In this document: positions 32,701 through 41,386 of the stretch, piece after piece
Position numbering within the stretch: the first letter of the stretch is position 1
Layout: every line of letters starts with the position of its first letter
Origin: a virus
IMG/VR virus record: IMGVR_UViG_3300013094_000027
Location: 1-64,000 of that record
DNA length: 64,000 nt
Reading direction: 5' to 3' (one strand)
Translations under genes and position numbers: made by a program
Notes under the pieces: model-generated
The model's input: the letters and a program-made list of their open reading frames with translations, nothing else
Told to the model about the DNA's origin: nothing
The model's database searches: none

Positions 32701-34071
32701 TTCTGATTTTTTAGAATTATTTTGTTTTAATTTTTTAATAGATTGTGCGGTTGTAGGTTGTTGTACAGGAAAAGGTATTGTATCTGATACAGTAGTAGTA
32801 TCAGAAGGTTGTATTTGATCATCTCTTTTATCTGTTTGAGTTGTTAGGTATTGTAATGGATTAGTGGGGTGATTAGGGTTATGAAAATCGAAACCTTTTG
32901 CAAATAATTCTAATTGTGCATCTTGTAAATCTCTAGCTATTTGATCGTGTACCCATGTATGAGGATCCAAACTATAATCACTAGGTAAATGATCAGCATT
33001 TACACTATAAGTTTTTCCACTTTTTGATGTATATGTAGAATTATTTTTTATACCTCCTTGAGAAGGTTTATCTATAAAATCATCGTTAAATAATTTATGT
33101 TCAGGCAAAGTATTATCTCCTACATATTCACCTTCTTCAAATATTGGTTTTTGAAACTGTTGCTTCCATTGATGTTCTGGTTTTAATACACGTTCCCCTC
33201 GTTGAAAAGGTTCATACTGTTTTGAATCTATTTCATCAAACTGTTTTAAATCATTTTTTGCTGTGTTTATTCTATCTTTTATATTATTTAATGTCTTTTG
33301 ATCCTCTGTTGAAAATTTTGCTTTTTTTATTTGTTCTATCTCTGTTTGAGATAATTTTCTTGATTTAGGAGTCCCATATAATTTATTAGGTGTACCATCG
33401 CTATTAAATGGCTGATCCCCGAAAATGCTTCCATGAGTGTATTCATTTACTACAGGATTACCATTTTCATCAAATTCTGAAAAATATGGTTTATCTCTAT
33501 AAAATTGTGCTCCATATTGGTTTACATGACTAGGTGTAGCAAATTTACCTTCTAAAGGTTTAGGAAAAAAAGAGTTTTGAAATTCGTTACTAACTCCTTT
33601 TATAGCCCCTACATCCATAAGGGTATTTATAAACTTATTTGGTAAGTTCTGAGTACTGTCTCTAAAATGCTCTAATGTTGCAGTTCTTTTAGCGGCATCT
33701 AAATAGGTCATTGGGTTTAAAACATCTATAGCAGCATCATATTTATTCCTATCTGCCATTCTATTAAAATAATCAGGCAAATTACCATAATCATTATAAA
33801 ATTGAATAGCAGTCATAGGATTACGTACAATATCACCAATTTTGTTTATTAAAGGTCTTTTAGGCTGAGAGGGTTGTACCTGCATATTATCCTGTTTGGT
33901 TTTCATATCCATTACATTCAACCATTGAGAATCTAAAGGAGGTAATTTAGGTGCAATATATTTAGTAGGTACTTCTTCTTTTGTACCTCCTTGTTGAAGA
34001 CGACTTAACAAACCTCCTTTTTTGTATTTTCCTTTCCATCCTGTCAGATCGAAATATTCATGGTACTTCAT
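29794..34071 (-). CDS. Modular virion protein with Gly-Gly motifs and an internal duplication, 1425 residues
   Basis: The product starts at ATG 34071, overlapping the muzzle stop as TAATG. Gly-Gly motifs after Lys/Gln/Met/Thr recur from the N-terminus (KYKKGGLL, LQQGGTK) to the C-terminus (KYGGSIPKKQMGG, KKYGGDIKQQGG). An 18-residue element, GGTLPTPYLKQPSRDDQS, occurs twice (about residues 520-537 and 813-830), from a 54-bp DNA repeat. The body is polar, rich in Pro, Asn, Lys and Gln, with no membrane segment. The stretches after each repeat look broadly alike in composition, suggesting a module was duplicated. I recognise no catalytic motif. It directly follows the muzzle gene, where cargo proteins are found in crAss-like genomes; a cargo or tail-associated role is inferred. 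Confidence 0.65.
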   Translation of the reverse strand: MKYHEYFDLTGWKGKYKKGGLLSRLQQGGTKEEVPTKYIAPKLPPLDSQWLNVMDMKTKQDNMQVQPSQPKRPLINKIGDIVRNPMTAIQFYNDYGNLPDYFNRMADRNKYDAAIDVLNPMTYLDAAKRTATLEHFRDSTQNLPNKFINTLMDVGAIKGVSNEFQNSFFPKPLEGKFATPSHVNQYGAQFYRDKPYFSEFDENGNPVVNEYTHGSIFGDQPFNSDGTPNKLYGTPKSRKLSQTEIEQIKKAKFSTEDQKTLNNIKDRINTAKNDLKQFDEIDSKQYEPFQRGERVLKPEHQWKQQFQKPIFEEGEYVGDNTLPEHKLFNDDFIDKPSQGGIKNNSTYTSKSGKTYSVNADHLPSDYSLDPHTWVHDQIARDLQDAQLELFAKGFDFHNPNHPTNPLQYLTTQTDKRDDQIQPSDTTTVSDTIPFPVQQPTTAQSIKKLKQNNSKKSEPSKQQYLPTPIDSPKIDWSKIQFEHIDSKGNSVYKSPIIRQDSIDKVIPVDWMRRVELPKKQLGGTLPTPYLKQPSRDDQSTHSITSLKIIDMGWLDKYSTKNTQSKMQQGGQLPPIITHDPNDPRLRSYNDSLNLYNYTKLQESLEGIEPGTRIPFLNNNPREDWRKADSKEDLERYNNFVNLIRNNHNRLGADSTSVLEGDRKDQILQKVGNALINKDKNYYWNNAESSPDLAHRKILPIFEERNKGNNAGNVVYKKPIQPILYKKGIDINKQPNQPFQDLPINYNTKQSPVDINSLNPNGPEWLSPKTKFNPEKGSYDLERPEGFYKRGFLPGQENQWIPEKRNGGWLQKYQTGGTLPTPYLKQPSRDDQSAKQLQELGYNDWLQSYHAPAPTYIKKAQDTPQWVRDQYAQQHGMVDWDELQKQAQVTSEMQDPKNKWNVAADFADKVVTAGTIGEMFNPYNYMKAAAKEAPIVQTAEHIPYTGGFPMSTIKKTKGNTPMPFVTEIDPKTVPIYNVGQELDERGYPIISDNVKTNPHELNFKNYRTVTDEYGSQYNIPYEDPNKAKYLEANQKASEQLKTINDKIKNRFNIIKGDRDRLQSEQANAWFNDKPFKPEYYIDEYRGNKVEVPLRDESIPENLISALEGHPDWNAQKYNEILNSSDADIFNKQLKPIQLKGYTRAQKMLGFDNPQMLKDLGITERHEPTFDNGEFGRTYNQPDRALTQADKQKITPSFKVNGDQYEYYINKNKTKSGKIRQIPTYKRNGIPIKKEDYDAGVNQYNKSKSEDLFLKPIKMTDLLNDKFFMNKNKYGGSIPKKQMGGPTVPLTHFQKYIGLNDPTMGNEMYFPGNGQQTTFRGLDNPQVPVAIIDAIGKQKVLKGPKDTDQFVLPVYEKKLPTERGWAKKYGGDIKQQGGEQQQPQQYDWLNQDEQPVALPNTKKRQYKGRTQKKVDRSTYNPHPAINKF
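31580..31633. repeat. 54-bp direct repeat, copy 2 (in the 1425-residue gene)
   Basis: This segment matches 32459-32512 at 51 of 54 positions and is in the same reading frame. It encodes GGTLPTPYLKQPSRDDQS near residues 813-830. The near-identity at DNA level suggests a recent duplication or ongoing gene conversion. Confidence 0.85.
32459..32512. repeat. 54-bp direct repeat, copy 1 (in the 1425-residue gene)
   Basis: This is the first copy in coding order, at residues about 520-537. The two copies start 879 bp apart, a multiple of three, so recombination between them would delete 293 codons in frame. Confidence 0.85.
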
Positions 34072-37000
34072 TATCTTATACTTTCTTGATTATTAGATTT
34101 TGATAAATATAATTGTAATCTACTGCCATTAGGGTTATTTTTTTTTAAGAAGATTTTTGCAAATTCTCCTCTGAATTTTTTTCTTTGTATTTGTTCTTTA
34201 TTATAATTCAAAGCATCAATATTTAAAGAAAAATCAACACCGTTATCACTTGTTATAATAGATTGTTGTTGTGCATTTGAATATTCCCCTCTGTCATTAG
34301 TAATATCCCAAAATTGTGATATTCTGTATTTACGTTCTTTAAATCCATATAGAATATCTATACTTGAAGTATTTACATTTGGATAATTAATTTCTAAATA
34401 AGGGTTTGCAGGTTTAGGATTTAAATTTAATAATCCACTACATTGCTCATTATTATAAACAATAAGATTATCAAAATTATTATCATATTCTAAAAATCTA
34501 TCCCATCCATTAGCTTTATAAATCCATGTATCTAAATAGTATTCTATGTTTTTTAGAGTTGTAAAATTATTTGGTGCTGTGTTTATAATATATTCAATAC
34601 TCATTTCATATTGAACACCATAATAATTTGCAAATAAATCTGTTCTTTGATTATGTGTCCAAAGTGCATTATTTTTACTTGTTATATTATGATTTCTTGC
34701 TGTAATAGAAAAATCAGGAAACCAACTATGATAACTTAACCAACAATCATTTTTACAATCATAAGAAACTGTCCAAGAGCAATCTTCAAAAAACTGAGTA
34801 TCTGTAAAAGGAATTGGTTTTTTAATGCTTTGTTCTGTTCCTAAAGTATCATAAAACAAACCATTACTAAGCTGAATTGCTTTTAAATTAATTGCTTTAT
34901 AATCTTTTTTAGAAACATATAAAATGTCATTAGTCTCATCATATGAGATCTGCATACCAACACCAGCAATAGGGTTATCATATAAAGGATAATTAGGAAA
35001 TTGTTGTAATAAATAAGAAGGCATATATTTTGCAAACCACCATTTAAGACCTTTTGCAGAAATTTCATCTAATGTTTCGCCTTTTCTAAAGACTTTACCC
35101 GATGCTTGAGAAACCCAAAATAAACCATGTGGTGTATTTAAAGCACTATATTTAGACTTAGTATTTCCATAATTAATTCCTTTTTCTGTATTAACTACAT
35201 TTTGTAAAGGTTGGTTAAATAAACCACCGTCACCAATTGTTATTTGCGTTGTAGTTGACTCACCTTGTTCAAGAACTTGAACACCTGTAAATTCTACAGG
35301 AGAGGATTCATCCATTAAAAAGATTGCACCTGTTTTAGAAACAGGTTTTATTGCTCTAACAGGAGTTGTAAAATCATAATAATTATTTGGCAAAAATTGT
35401 TTCCAATTATCAATTGTTAATTCTTCAGTTTGTGGTAAAGAGTATATAACTCGTCTAGGATAATAATTATCACAACTGTAAGCAAGAATAGGATCATAAT
35501 CATATGATAAAGTTTGACCAAATGAAATATATTGAGTATAAAATTTGTTTACAGAAAGCGAATAATCATATTTATAAAAAGGATCTGATTTTATTATGTC
35601 TGATCTAAATAATCTACTTAAATCTGAAAAGCCATAAGGGTCATAAAATTTTTGTGCATCTAAATCACCATAATCTCTAAAGCCTACATTAACATCAGAT
35701 TCTACATAAAAATCACGTACACCATTACAGAACAAATAAAAATTACCTGAATCAACATAAAAAGCAGAACCTAATAAATTATATCCTGTTTGTTCGTTAT
35801 CTAATCTTCTATAATTAGAAGCAAAATTTATTAAATGACCCGGCACTTGATAATTATCAATCCAAAAACCAGGATAAGGTACATTTATATAATCACGATA
35901 ATTATACATGTAATCTTCAACAACATCAATAAGCCAATCATTAAAAAATAACATTGGATTTTTTTCAGTATATCTGTTTATATATGTATCGCCACCAAAA
36001 AGTACTGGTGTAGAAGTTCCTGTTAAAGGACCATTAGAGATTAATAATTCTTTTACAGAATATATTTGTCCGTATTGTGAAGGCATATTTAATTTCAATC
36101 CTGTGTAATAACAAGAAGTTGAAGTATATGCCTGATTTGTACCACCATTAGGATTTTGTGATATTGTATATCTTGTTACATCTTTTGGTACACCATAATT
36201 TGCATCAGGTGCAGGTAAAGAATTACTAATAGCAAGTGCAACAAAACTATTGCGATACAAATTGTTTATTTCAAAACTGTTAAACATTTGCACCCTACTA
36301 TCTACATATTGATAATCATTTACATTACTAAGAGACCAATTATTATTTCCTAAATATTGATATTCGTTATAATAAGAATGACCGTTAAATTGAGCAGCAT
36401 ATTGTTTTGCCGGTATAAGACCTTTAATTACTCTATATATTTGTTCTTCTACCATTGCTGTTTGCATAGGCAACATTGCAGCAGCTAATGCTATATTAGC
36501 TACTTTATAAGCAACATACGCAGCTTCACTAAGAACACCAGTAGCATCTGAAGGATAAGTTATTGGACCACCTATTAATGTTGTCCAAGGCATACTGTCT
36601 GTTCCTGTTAATTGAACATTATATGAACCTCCTGCAGCAATTCCTGTTATTGTTGAAAAATCTACTAGTAATGCAACAAGTGTAGAAAGAATACTATCAA
36701 AATTAGTTGCAACTTTAAACATAGGATGTTTATAAGGTGTTTCAAAAATACCTTGTTGCAAACCATAAATTGCCTGATATACTTTTAATTGAGGTGAACC
36801 TAAGAAAGGTTTTTCAAAAACTGTATCTGGTGAATGAAAAGAATAATGTTCAAATAATATATTTTTATTATATGGATAAGCACTTCCGCCACCTAACCAA
36901 TTATTTGAAGTATTACCGTTTGTTCCACCTAAAGTTATTTGATTTATATTATATGTTAAATAAGGATCTGGTCGTAAATCATTTGCAGGATAATTTTGAA

Positions 37001-38729
37001 AAAGTCCAAATTGTTGTGATACACCTGCAACACCTGTACCATATATAGGATATTGGCACATGTTGTTTATTATACCTTTAGCAATAATAGATTTTTGACC
37101 TTCTCTAGAGCCTCTAAGTATTTCATAACCAACAATAGTTGTAATTACATTACCATGATTATCTACTGGAGGTTGTATATTATTAAATTGAACACCAAGT
37201 ACATTTATATATGCTGAATTAGGAGTTCTTGGTGTAAAGTGAGATACTCCTGAAACAGTTTGATCTGGAAATTTATGATGTCTAATAAATTGTCCACATA
37301 AATCCCATTCAGGATGTCCTGCAACATTTGCATTATATACTAAAGGTTGATCTGAAGGATACTGTTCTGTTGATTGCCAATAACCCATTAAACCTGTAAC
37401 AATCACTACACCACCATCAGGTAATGTAGAAGTAGCTGTAGATAATATAGAAGCTGTATTTTGTACAGACCAATTTAAATCGGTACTTGCATTATATGCT
37501 CTACCGGGTATATGATAAGAAGCACTTTTATCACCTGTATTATATATCCATCTTATAAAAAAACAATATTGTTCATCTGACATATAACTATAATTATTGC
37601 CAGAAAAATATTGTGTTGTTCCCGGTACTAATGCTGTACCTTGATAATATTTTTCAGGATACTGTACAAGCACCCATTCTGCATTTATTTGATTTGCAAG
37701 TGGTTGATAATTAAAATCAGGTCTTTCACTTATTCCACTACGAATAAGATAATTATTTACAGCCCAAATTGTATCTGATTTTTCAAAATGAGGTGTTTGT
37801 AAAGGCAATGTGTTTAAACTAACAACAGGTAGCGTTGTATTAATACTATCAATATGAATGGTAGATTCTGTTGTATAATATAATCCTAATTGACGTGCAA
37901 CTAATTGTCCATTATTATAACTTATAATAGCAATGATCATTTCTTCAAAATGAGTAGTGTCTGCATTTTGAATATTTAAAACTAAAGCACCTGCAATATT
38001 ATTATGGCTAAAAATAGCTTGAGTATTAGAAAATACTACATAATCAGTAACTTTAATTCCGTTTTGTGCATATGCCAAAGCAACCTGATAAGTACCATTT
38101 TCTAAAGTTCCTGCTGTTTGCGATTTATTTAATGTTATATTAGGAACATTTACTAAAGGAGCTAATTGTATATTATTACAATTTAATACGTCTGTATTTA
38201 CACAAGTAGTACAAGTTGTTGGTGGTGTACCTGTAGTAGTACAATTTTGAATCCAAATAAGATTATTTACATTAGAAGTATTTGTATCTACATATCTGTC
38301 AGGATTTCTTTTTCCGTCAGACCAATAAACATTAAAACCACAATCATAATTTCTTCTTGCAGCACCTGTTATAGGATTTGTTGTACTAAAATTAAGGCAA
38401 GGACAATTAGAAAATTTTGTATAAATACAATTATCTGTGTCCACAATACCTATTTCTGAATTACCGCTTATAGTGGGATCTAAAGAAGAGTTATCTGTGC
38501 AAAAAACCATCCATAAAGCTCCATCTAAAGGTATGGCTCCAATTAATTGATATGGTAAATTTACACATAATTGATTAGCACTTTCCGTAGAAAGTGTTAA
38601 TTGATCACCAGATTGAGTTGAATTAATAACATTTTTTGCAAAAGTCCACATTTCAGGATTTTGCAAATATGTTACTAAATCTCTATATAAACCTTTAGTG
38701 AATTTATTATTTGTTTCTGGATTAGGCAA
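34071..38729 (-). CDS. Tail muzzle / stabilization protein, 1552 residues
   Basis: The product starts at a TTG (38727-38729). An in-frame stop lies two codons upstream and the next Met is about residue 27, past the likely conserved N-terminus. The N-terminal region (KGLYRDL, then LIGAIPLDGALWMVF, CLNF, RRNYDCGFNVYWSDGKRNPDRY) resembles the large protein annotated in crAss-like phages as tail stabilization protein and shown in phicrAss001 to form the tail muzzle. The long body is rich in Tyr, Asn, Ser and Thr and beta-like, with many aromatic residues and no membrane segment. It follows the small HExxH gene with an 8-bp overlap and precedes the Gly-Gly-motif proteins. The name depends on recalled similarity. 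Confidence 0.75.
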   Translation of the reverse strand: MPNPETNNKFTKGLYRDLVTYLQNPEMWTFAKNVINSTQSGDQLTLSTESANQLCVNLPYQLIGAIPLDGALWMVFCTDNSSLDPTISGNSEIGIVDTDNCIYTKFSNCPCLNFSTTNPITGAARRNYDCGFNVYWSDGKRNPDRYVDTNTSNVNNLIWIQNCTTTGTPPTTCTTCVNTDVLNCNNIQLAPLVNVPNITLNKSQTAGTLENGTYQVALAYAQNGIKVTDYVVFSNTQAIFSHNNIAGALVLNIQNADTTHFEEMIIAIISYNNGQLVARQLGLYYTTESTIHIDSINTTLPVVSLNTLPLQTPHFEKSDTIWAVNNYLIRSGISERPDFNYQPLANQINAEWVLVQYPEKYYQGTALVPGTTQYFSGNNYSYMSDEQYCFFIRWIYNTGDKSASYHIPGRAYNASTDLNWSVQNTASILSTATSTLPDGGVVIVTGLMGYWQSTEQYPSDQPLVYNANVAGHPEWDLCGQFIRHHKFPDQTVSGVSHFTPRTPNSAYINVLGVQFNNIQPPVDNHGNVITTIVGYEILRGSREGQKSIIAKGIINNMCQYPIYGTGVAGVSQQFGLFQNYPANDLRPDPYLTYNINQITLGGTNGNTSNNWLGGGSAYPYNKNILFEHYSFHSPDTVFEKPFLGSPQLKVYQAIYGLQQGIFETPYKHPMFKVATNFDSILSTLVALLVDFSTITGIAAGGSYNVQLTGTDSMPWTTLIGGPITYPSDATGVLSEAAYVAYKVANIALAAAMLPMQTAMVEEQIYRVIKGLIPAKQYAAQFNGHSYYNEYQYLGNNNWSLSNVNDYQYVDSRVQMFNSFEINNLYRNSFVALAISNSLPAPDANYGVPKDVTRYTISQNPNGGTNQAYTSTSCYYTGLKLNMPSQYGQIYSVKELLISNGPLTGTSTPVLFGGDTYINRYTEKNPMLFFNDWLIDVVEDYMYNYRDYINVPYPGFWIDNYQVPGHLINFASNYRRLDNEQTGYNLLGSAFYVDSGNFYLFCNGVRDFYVESDVNVGFRDYGDLDAQKFYDPYGFSDLSRLFRSDIIKSDPFYKYDYSLSVNKFYTQYISFGQTLSYDYDPILAYSCDNYYPRRVIYSLPQTEELTIDNWKQFLPNNYYDFTTPVRAIKPVSKTGAIFLMDESSPVEFTGVQVLEQGESTTTQITIGDGGLFNQPLQNVVNTEKGINYGNTKSKYSALNTPHGLFWVSQASGKVFRKGETLDEISAKGLKWWFAKYMPSYLLQQFPNYPLYDNPIAGVGMQISYDETNDILYVSKKDYKAINLKAIQLSNGLFYDTLGTEQSIKKPIPFTDTQFFEDCSWTVSYDCKNDCWLSYHSWFPDFSITARNHNITSKNNALWTHNQRTDLFANYYGVQYEMSIEYIINTAPNNFTTLKNIEYYLDTWIYKANGWDRFLEYDNNFDNLIVYNNEQCSGLLNLNPKPANPYLEINYPNVNTSSIDILYGFKERKYRISQFWDITNDRGEYSNAQQQSIITSDNGVDFSLNIDALNYNKEQIQRKKFRGEFAKIFLKKNNPNGSRLQLYLSKSNNQESIR

Positions 38730-39078
38730 TTTTTATATTTTTTGAAATTAAAAAATTGTATATTTTTTCTGTTATATAACCTACTATATAAGCTTTTGTT
38801 TCTTCATCTTTTATAGATGAATCATTTAAAATGTGTTCTGTAACATGTAATATCTCATGTGAAATATAATAATTGGTTATATATTTATCTTTTATGATGA
38901 TAAAATAATCTGCATTTTTTAAACAAAAAGTTACAGCAGCAGCATCTCCATCATAATCGTGCATTTGTTCATTACGTTTTTTAAGTAATGTTTTTATTTT
39001 CTTTTTTATATCTGACACTATATAAAAATAAATATCACTTTTTAAAAAGTCTATTTTTATTTTTGTTTGTAGATACAT
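38722..39078 (-). CDS. Small zincin-like metallopeptidase (HExxH), 118 residues
   Basis: The product starts at ATG 39078. HEILH at residues 74-78 is a gluzincin-type HExxH zinc site; Glu92 or Glu93 (KDEETKAY), 14-15 residues on, is the candidate third ligand. The surrounding helix pattern (YYISHEILHVTEHIL, then a second helix from DEETKAY) fits the minimal zincin core, though the protein is shorter than most peptidases. There is no signal peptide. It lies between the ring/connector genes and the muzzle gene, overlapping the latter by 8 bp. Processing of a tail or cargo protein, or cleavage of a host target, would fit; both are inference. Confidence 0.7.
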   Translation of the reverse strand: MYLQTKIKIDFLKSDIYFYIVSDIKKKIKTLLKKRNEQMHDYDGDAAAVTFCLKNADYFIIIKDKYITNYYISHEILHVTEHILNDSSIKDEETKAYIVGYITEKIYNFLISKNIKIA

Positions 39079-39087
39079 AAAAAATAT

Positions 39088-40089
39088 TTAAAAAGGAAGA
39101 CTATGATAGTATTGACGAAAAGCGTCTGTCTGAAATGTTCTATAATATTTTTGATATTGTGCTTCTCTATTTTTTCTAAATACTTGTTGCATTTCTTCAA
39201 AATTAGGAGTATTTACAATAGATAGTGCTTTTGCTCTTGCTTCTCTTGCTTCAAGTTTTGCTGCTTGATATTTTTGTGCAACTTCTTCACCAAGACTATA
39301 ATACATTATTTTAAATACGTATTCCATCATGGCAGCAATATAATAAAAATTTATTTCAGGATGATCTAAAACAAGTAAATTTCCATCTTCATCTTCTAAA
39401 GATCCCTGATAAGAAATATATACTTTTCCATGTTTTACTGAAGTATATAGAAATCCGTTTTTTATTTGTGCTGTATGCCTTGCTGTACATTTAGAATTCA
39501 TTGAATTAGGATCTAAGTATGTTTGAGGCAAAATATATAATCTTTCAAAAGAACTATATTCGTATGTATGATGATTCTTTTTAAGAATTACTTTTACATT
39601 ATTTGTGCCATTTTCACATACAGAATAGCAACTTCTTTGAAACCAAGGATCTTGTTCAGGAGTACATGTATTTATAGGATTATCATATGAATCAGAAACA
39701 CCACATGCATTATCATATGTTTTGTTTGGATTCAATTGATTTATATCATAAGTTAACGGTACTTCACAAGAAGTATTTCCTGATAAAAAGACGTTTTCTG
39801 TTGTTCTTCCTGCCCAAGTAATAGGTGTTGTACATCTTTCATGAGTAGTTAACATAGCACCATTAAGAACATAAAAATCTTCAGGCAACTTTGCTATAAA
39901 ATTATTTATATCTATAATAGTTTCTTTGTTTTGATGGATTCTCAAACCCAAATCATAGTTTACTCTTTGAGCAACTTTAATTAATTGAGAAGGTTCAATA
40001 AGACCTTCTTCATCTAAAACCCTTAGATCAACAAGAACATCATTTAACAAATCATCAAACGTTCTAAATTTTAATTCTAAATTACCCAT
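39088..40089 (-). CDS. Ring/connector-type tail protein, 333 residues
   Basis: The product starts at ATG 40089. It opens with FRTFDDLLNDVLVDLR and a helical region, continues into a beta-rich centre with several cysteines, and ends with a long helix rich in Ala, Glu, Arg and Lys (AREARAKALSIVNTP) and Gln/Tyr. This layout is like the stacked ring proteins of the crAss-like portal-tail junction. It is packed 1-2 bp behind the 226-residue gene. It could equally be another tail-barrel subunit. Confidence 0.6.
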   Translation of the reverse strand: MGNLELKFRTFDDLLNDVLVDLRVLDEEGLIEPSQLIKVAQRVNYDLGLRIHQNKETIIDINNFIAKLPEDFYVLNGAMLTTHERCTTPITWAGRTTENVFLSGNTSCEVPLTYDINQLNPNKTYDNACGVSDSYDNPINTCTPEQDPWFQRSCYSVCENGTNNVKVILKKNHHTYEYSSFERLYILPQTYLDPNSMNSKCTARHTAQIKNGFLYTSVKHGKVYISYQGSLEDEDGNLLVLDHPEINFYYIAAMMEYVFKIMYYSLGEEVAQKYQAAKLEAREARAKALSIVNTPNFEEMQQVFRKNREAQYQKYYRTFQTDAFRQYYHSLPF

Positions 40090-40090
40090 T

Positions 40091-40771
40091 TTACTTTAAG
40101 TTAGATTTGTTATCGTTATCTTGATCTGATTGAATTTGAAGTGTCATTCCCAAACTTTGAAACAAAAGCGACTCAGCTCTGGCTAAAATATAATCTGGAA
40201 CATTAAATGATATTTGTTGTCTTGGTAAACATTCTTCTTCAGAGTTACATTTGTATTTAGAAATGTTACCTTCTGTAATTGCTTCTATTCTAACTGCTTT
40301 CCAAGAAATATTTGGAAAATATAAATAGTCATTCAAATACCAATAATATAATGTTTTATTATATTTAAATGAAGATGATTTAGATATTTTTAAATATCCT
40401 GCCGGTGTTATAGGTTGAAACTCTTCATATCCATCTAAAGATGTAACTGAACGAATCATCCCTCCCCAATAAGCTTCCATAAACAATTCTCCAACAGGAT
40501 CTTTAGTTCTCATAAAAGTATATCCTGTTTTTAGTCCTATACAACCCGCTTCTATTCTGTCTACTTCTATTAAAGGAACAACATCTAATGATTGAAAAAG
40601 AGCATTAAAAGACATAAGTCGATTCTTACTATCAAGTTCTTTCATAGTTTGATTAATCCAAGGCTTTAATAAAGCCCAGATTTCCCTGTCAGTAAGAAAA
40701 GGATCTTGTTTTACAGCTTTTAATTTAAAGCGTGTTCTCGACAAAACGTCAGAATACGTTAATTGGCTCAT
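40091..40771 (-). CDS. Ring/connector-type tail protein, 226 residues
   Basis: The product starts at ATG 40771, overlapping the previous stop as ATGA. The first 50 residues (YSDVLSRTRFKLK, ALLKPWINQTMKELDSKNRL) are helical and resemble a connector protein core. The middle is beta-rich, with a Tyr/Trp segment (LYYWYLNDYLYFPNISW). Its neighbours are the 188- and 333-residue proteins, and the three probably assemble together at the neck. The assignment is by position and layout only. Confidence 0.55.
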   Translation of the reverse strand: MSQLTYSDVLSRTRFKLKAVKQDPFLTDREIWALLKPWINQTMKELDSKNRLMSFNALFQSLDVVPLIEVDRIEAGCIGLKTGYTFMRTKDPVGELFMEAYWGGMIRSVTSLDGYEEFQPITPAGYLKISKSSSFKYNKTLYYWYLNDYLYFPNISWKAVRIEAITEGNISKYKCNSEEECLPRQQISFNVPDYILARAESLLFQSLGMTLQIQSDQDNDNKSNLK

Positions 40772-41334
40772 AAATCAGAATTTAATTTTTGTTGTTTTAT
40801 TATTTCACGAAGTTTTCTATTATGATCTCTAAACAATCGTGATATTCTGCTGTAGTGATCTGCATATAAATACATGTATGGATTTTTTGTAAATGCTTTG
40901 GAAGTTTTTTTTGTCATAGGTCTTCCTGGTTGAAAAGCCCATAATTTAGCATTTTTAAATCTGTACTTAGAAGCATAGTTAGAATAAAATATTTTACACA
41001 CCCATTCATTAGACTCCCAATTTTTATAATAAACTTTTCGATTATATTTTTTAGATGTCTGCTCATCAATAGGTTCAAAATCAGCAGATTTGAATTTTCC
41101 CAACAATATATAACCTAATTGTTCTGGAAGTTCTAAACCATCTCTGGTATTGGCTATTATATCGAGACAAAGAAGGTGAAATATTTTTAAAATATTTTTA
41201 ACATCTCTAAATGAAAAAAATAAATCAGGATTATCCTTCTTAAATTTTAAGAAGAAGTCCTGATTTATTGATTTAAAAGTACTATATCTAAATCTGGGTG
41301 CTTTTCGATCTGGTTCTCTATATTGGTTATTCAT
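40768..41334 (-). CDS. Basic structural protein of the tail-connector cluster, 188 residues
   Basis: The product starts at ATG 41334. It is strongly basic and aromatic, with a Pro-poor helical start and a long positively charged C-terminal half (RPMTKKTSKAF, HNRKLREIIKQQK). The basic tail could contact DNA or the portal region. It overlaps the 226-residue gene by 4 bp (ATGA), implying translational coupling and a shared assembly. I do not recognise a family. Confidence 0.55.
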   Translation of the reverse strand: MNNQYREPDRKAPRFRYSTFKSINQDFFLKFKKDNPDLFFSFRDVKNILKIFHLLCLDIIANTRDGLELPEQLGYILLGKFKSADFEPIDEQTSKKYNRKVYYKNWESNEWVCKIFYSNYASKYRFKNAKLWAFQPGRPMTKKTSKAFTKNPYMYLYADHYSRISRLFRDHNRKLREIIKQQKLNSDL

Positions 41335-41386
41335 ATACTAAAATATACGAAAAACCATTTACATTTGCAAAATAAACCTGTTGTGT

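Noticed and set aside
12429-33368. Plus-strand open frames inside the giant genes, such as 12429-12746, 31138-31542 and 33144-33368
   Set aside because: They lie antisense to long credible genes, are rich in Leu, Phe, Tyr and His as expected from reading A-rich coding DNA backwards, and have no promoter or conserved motif.
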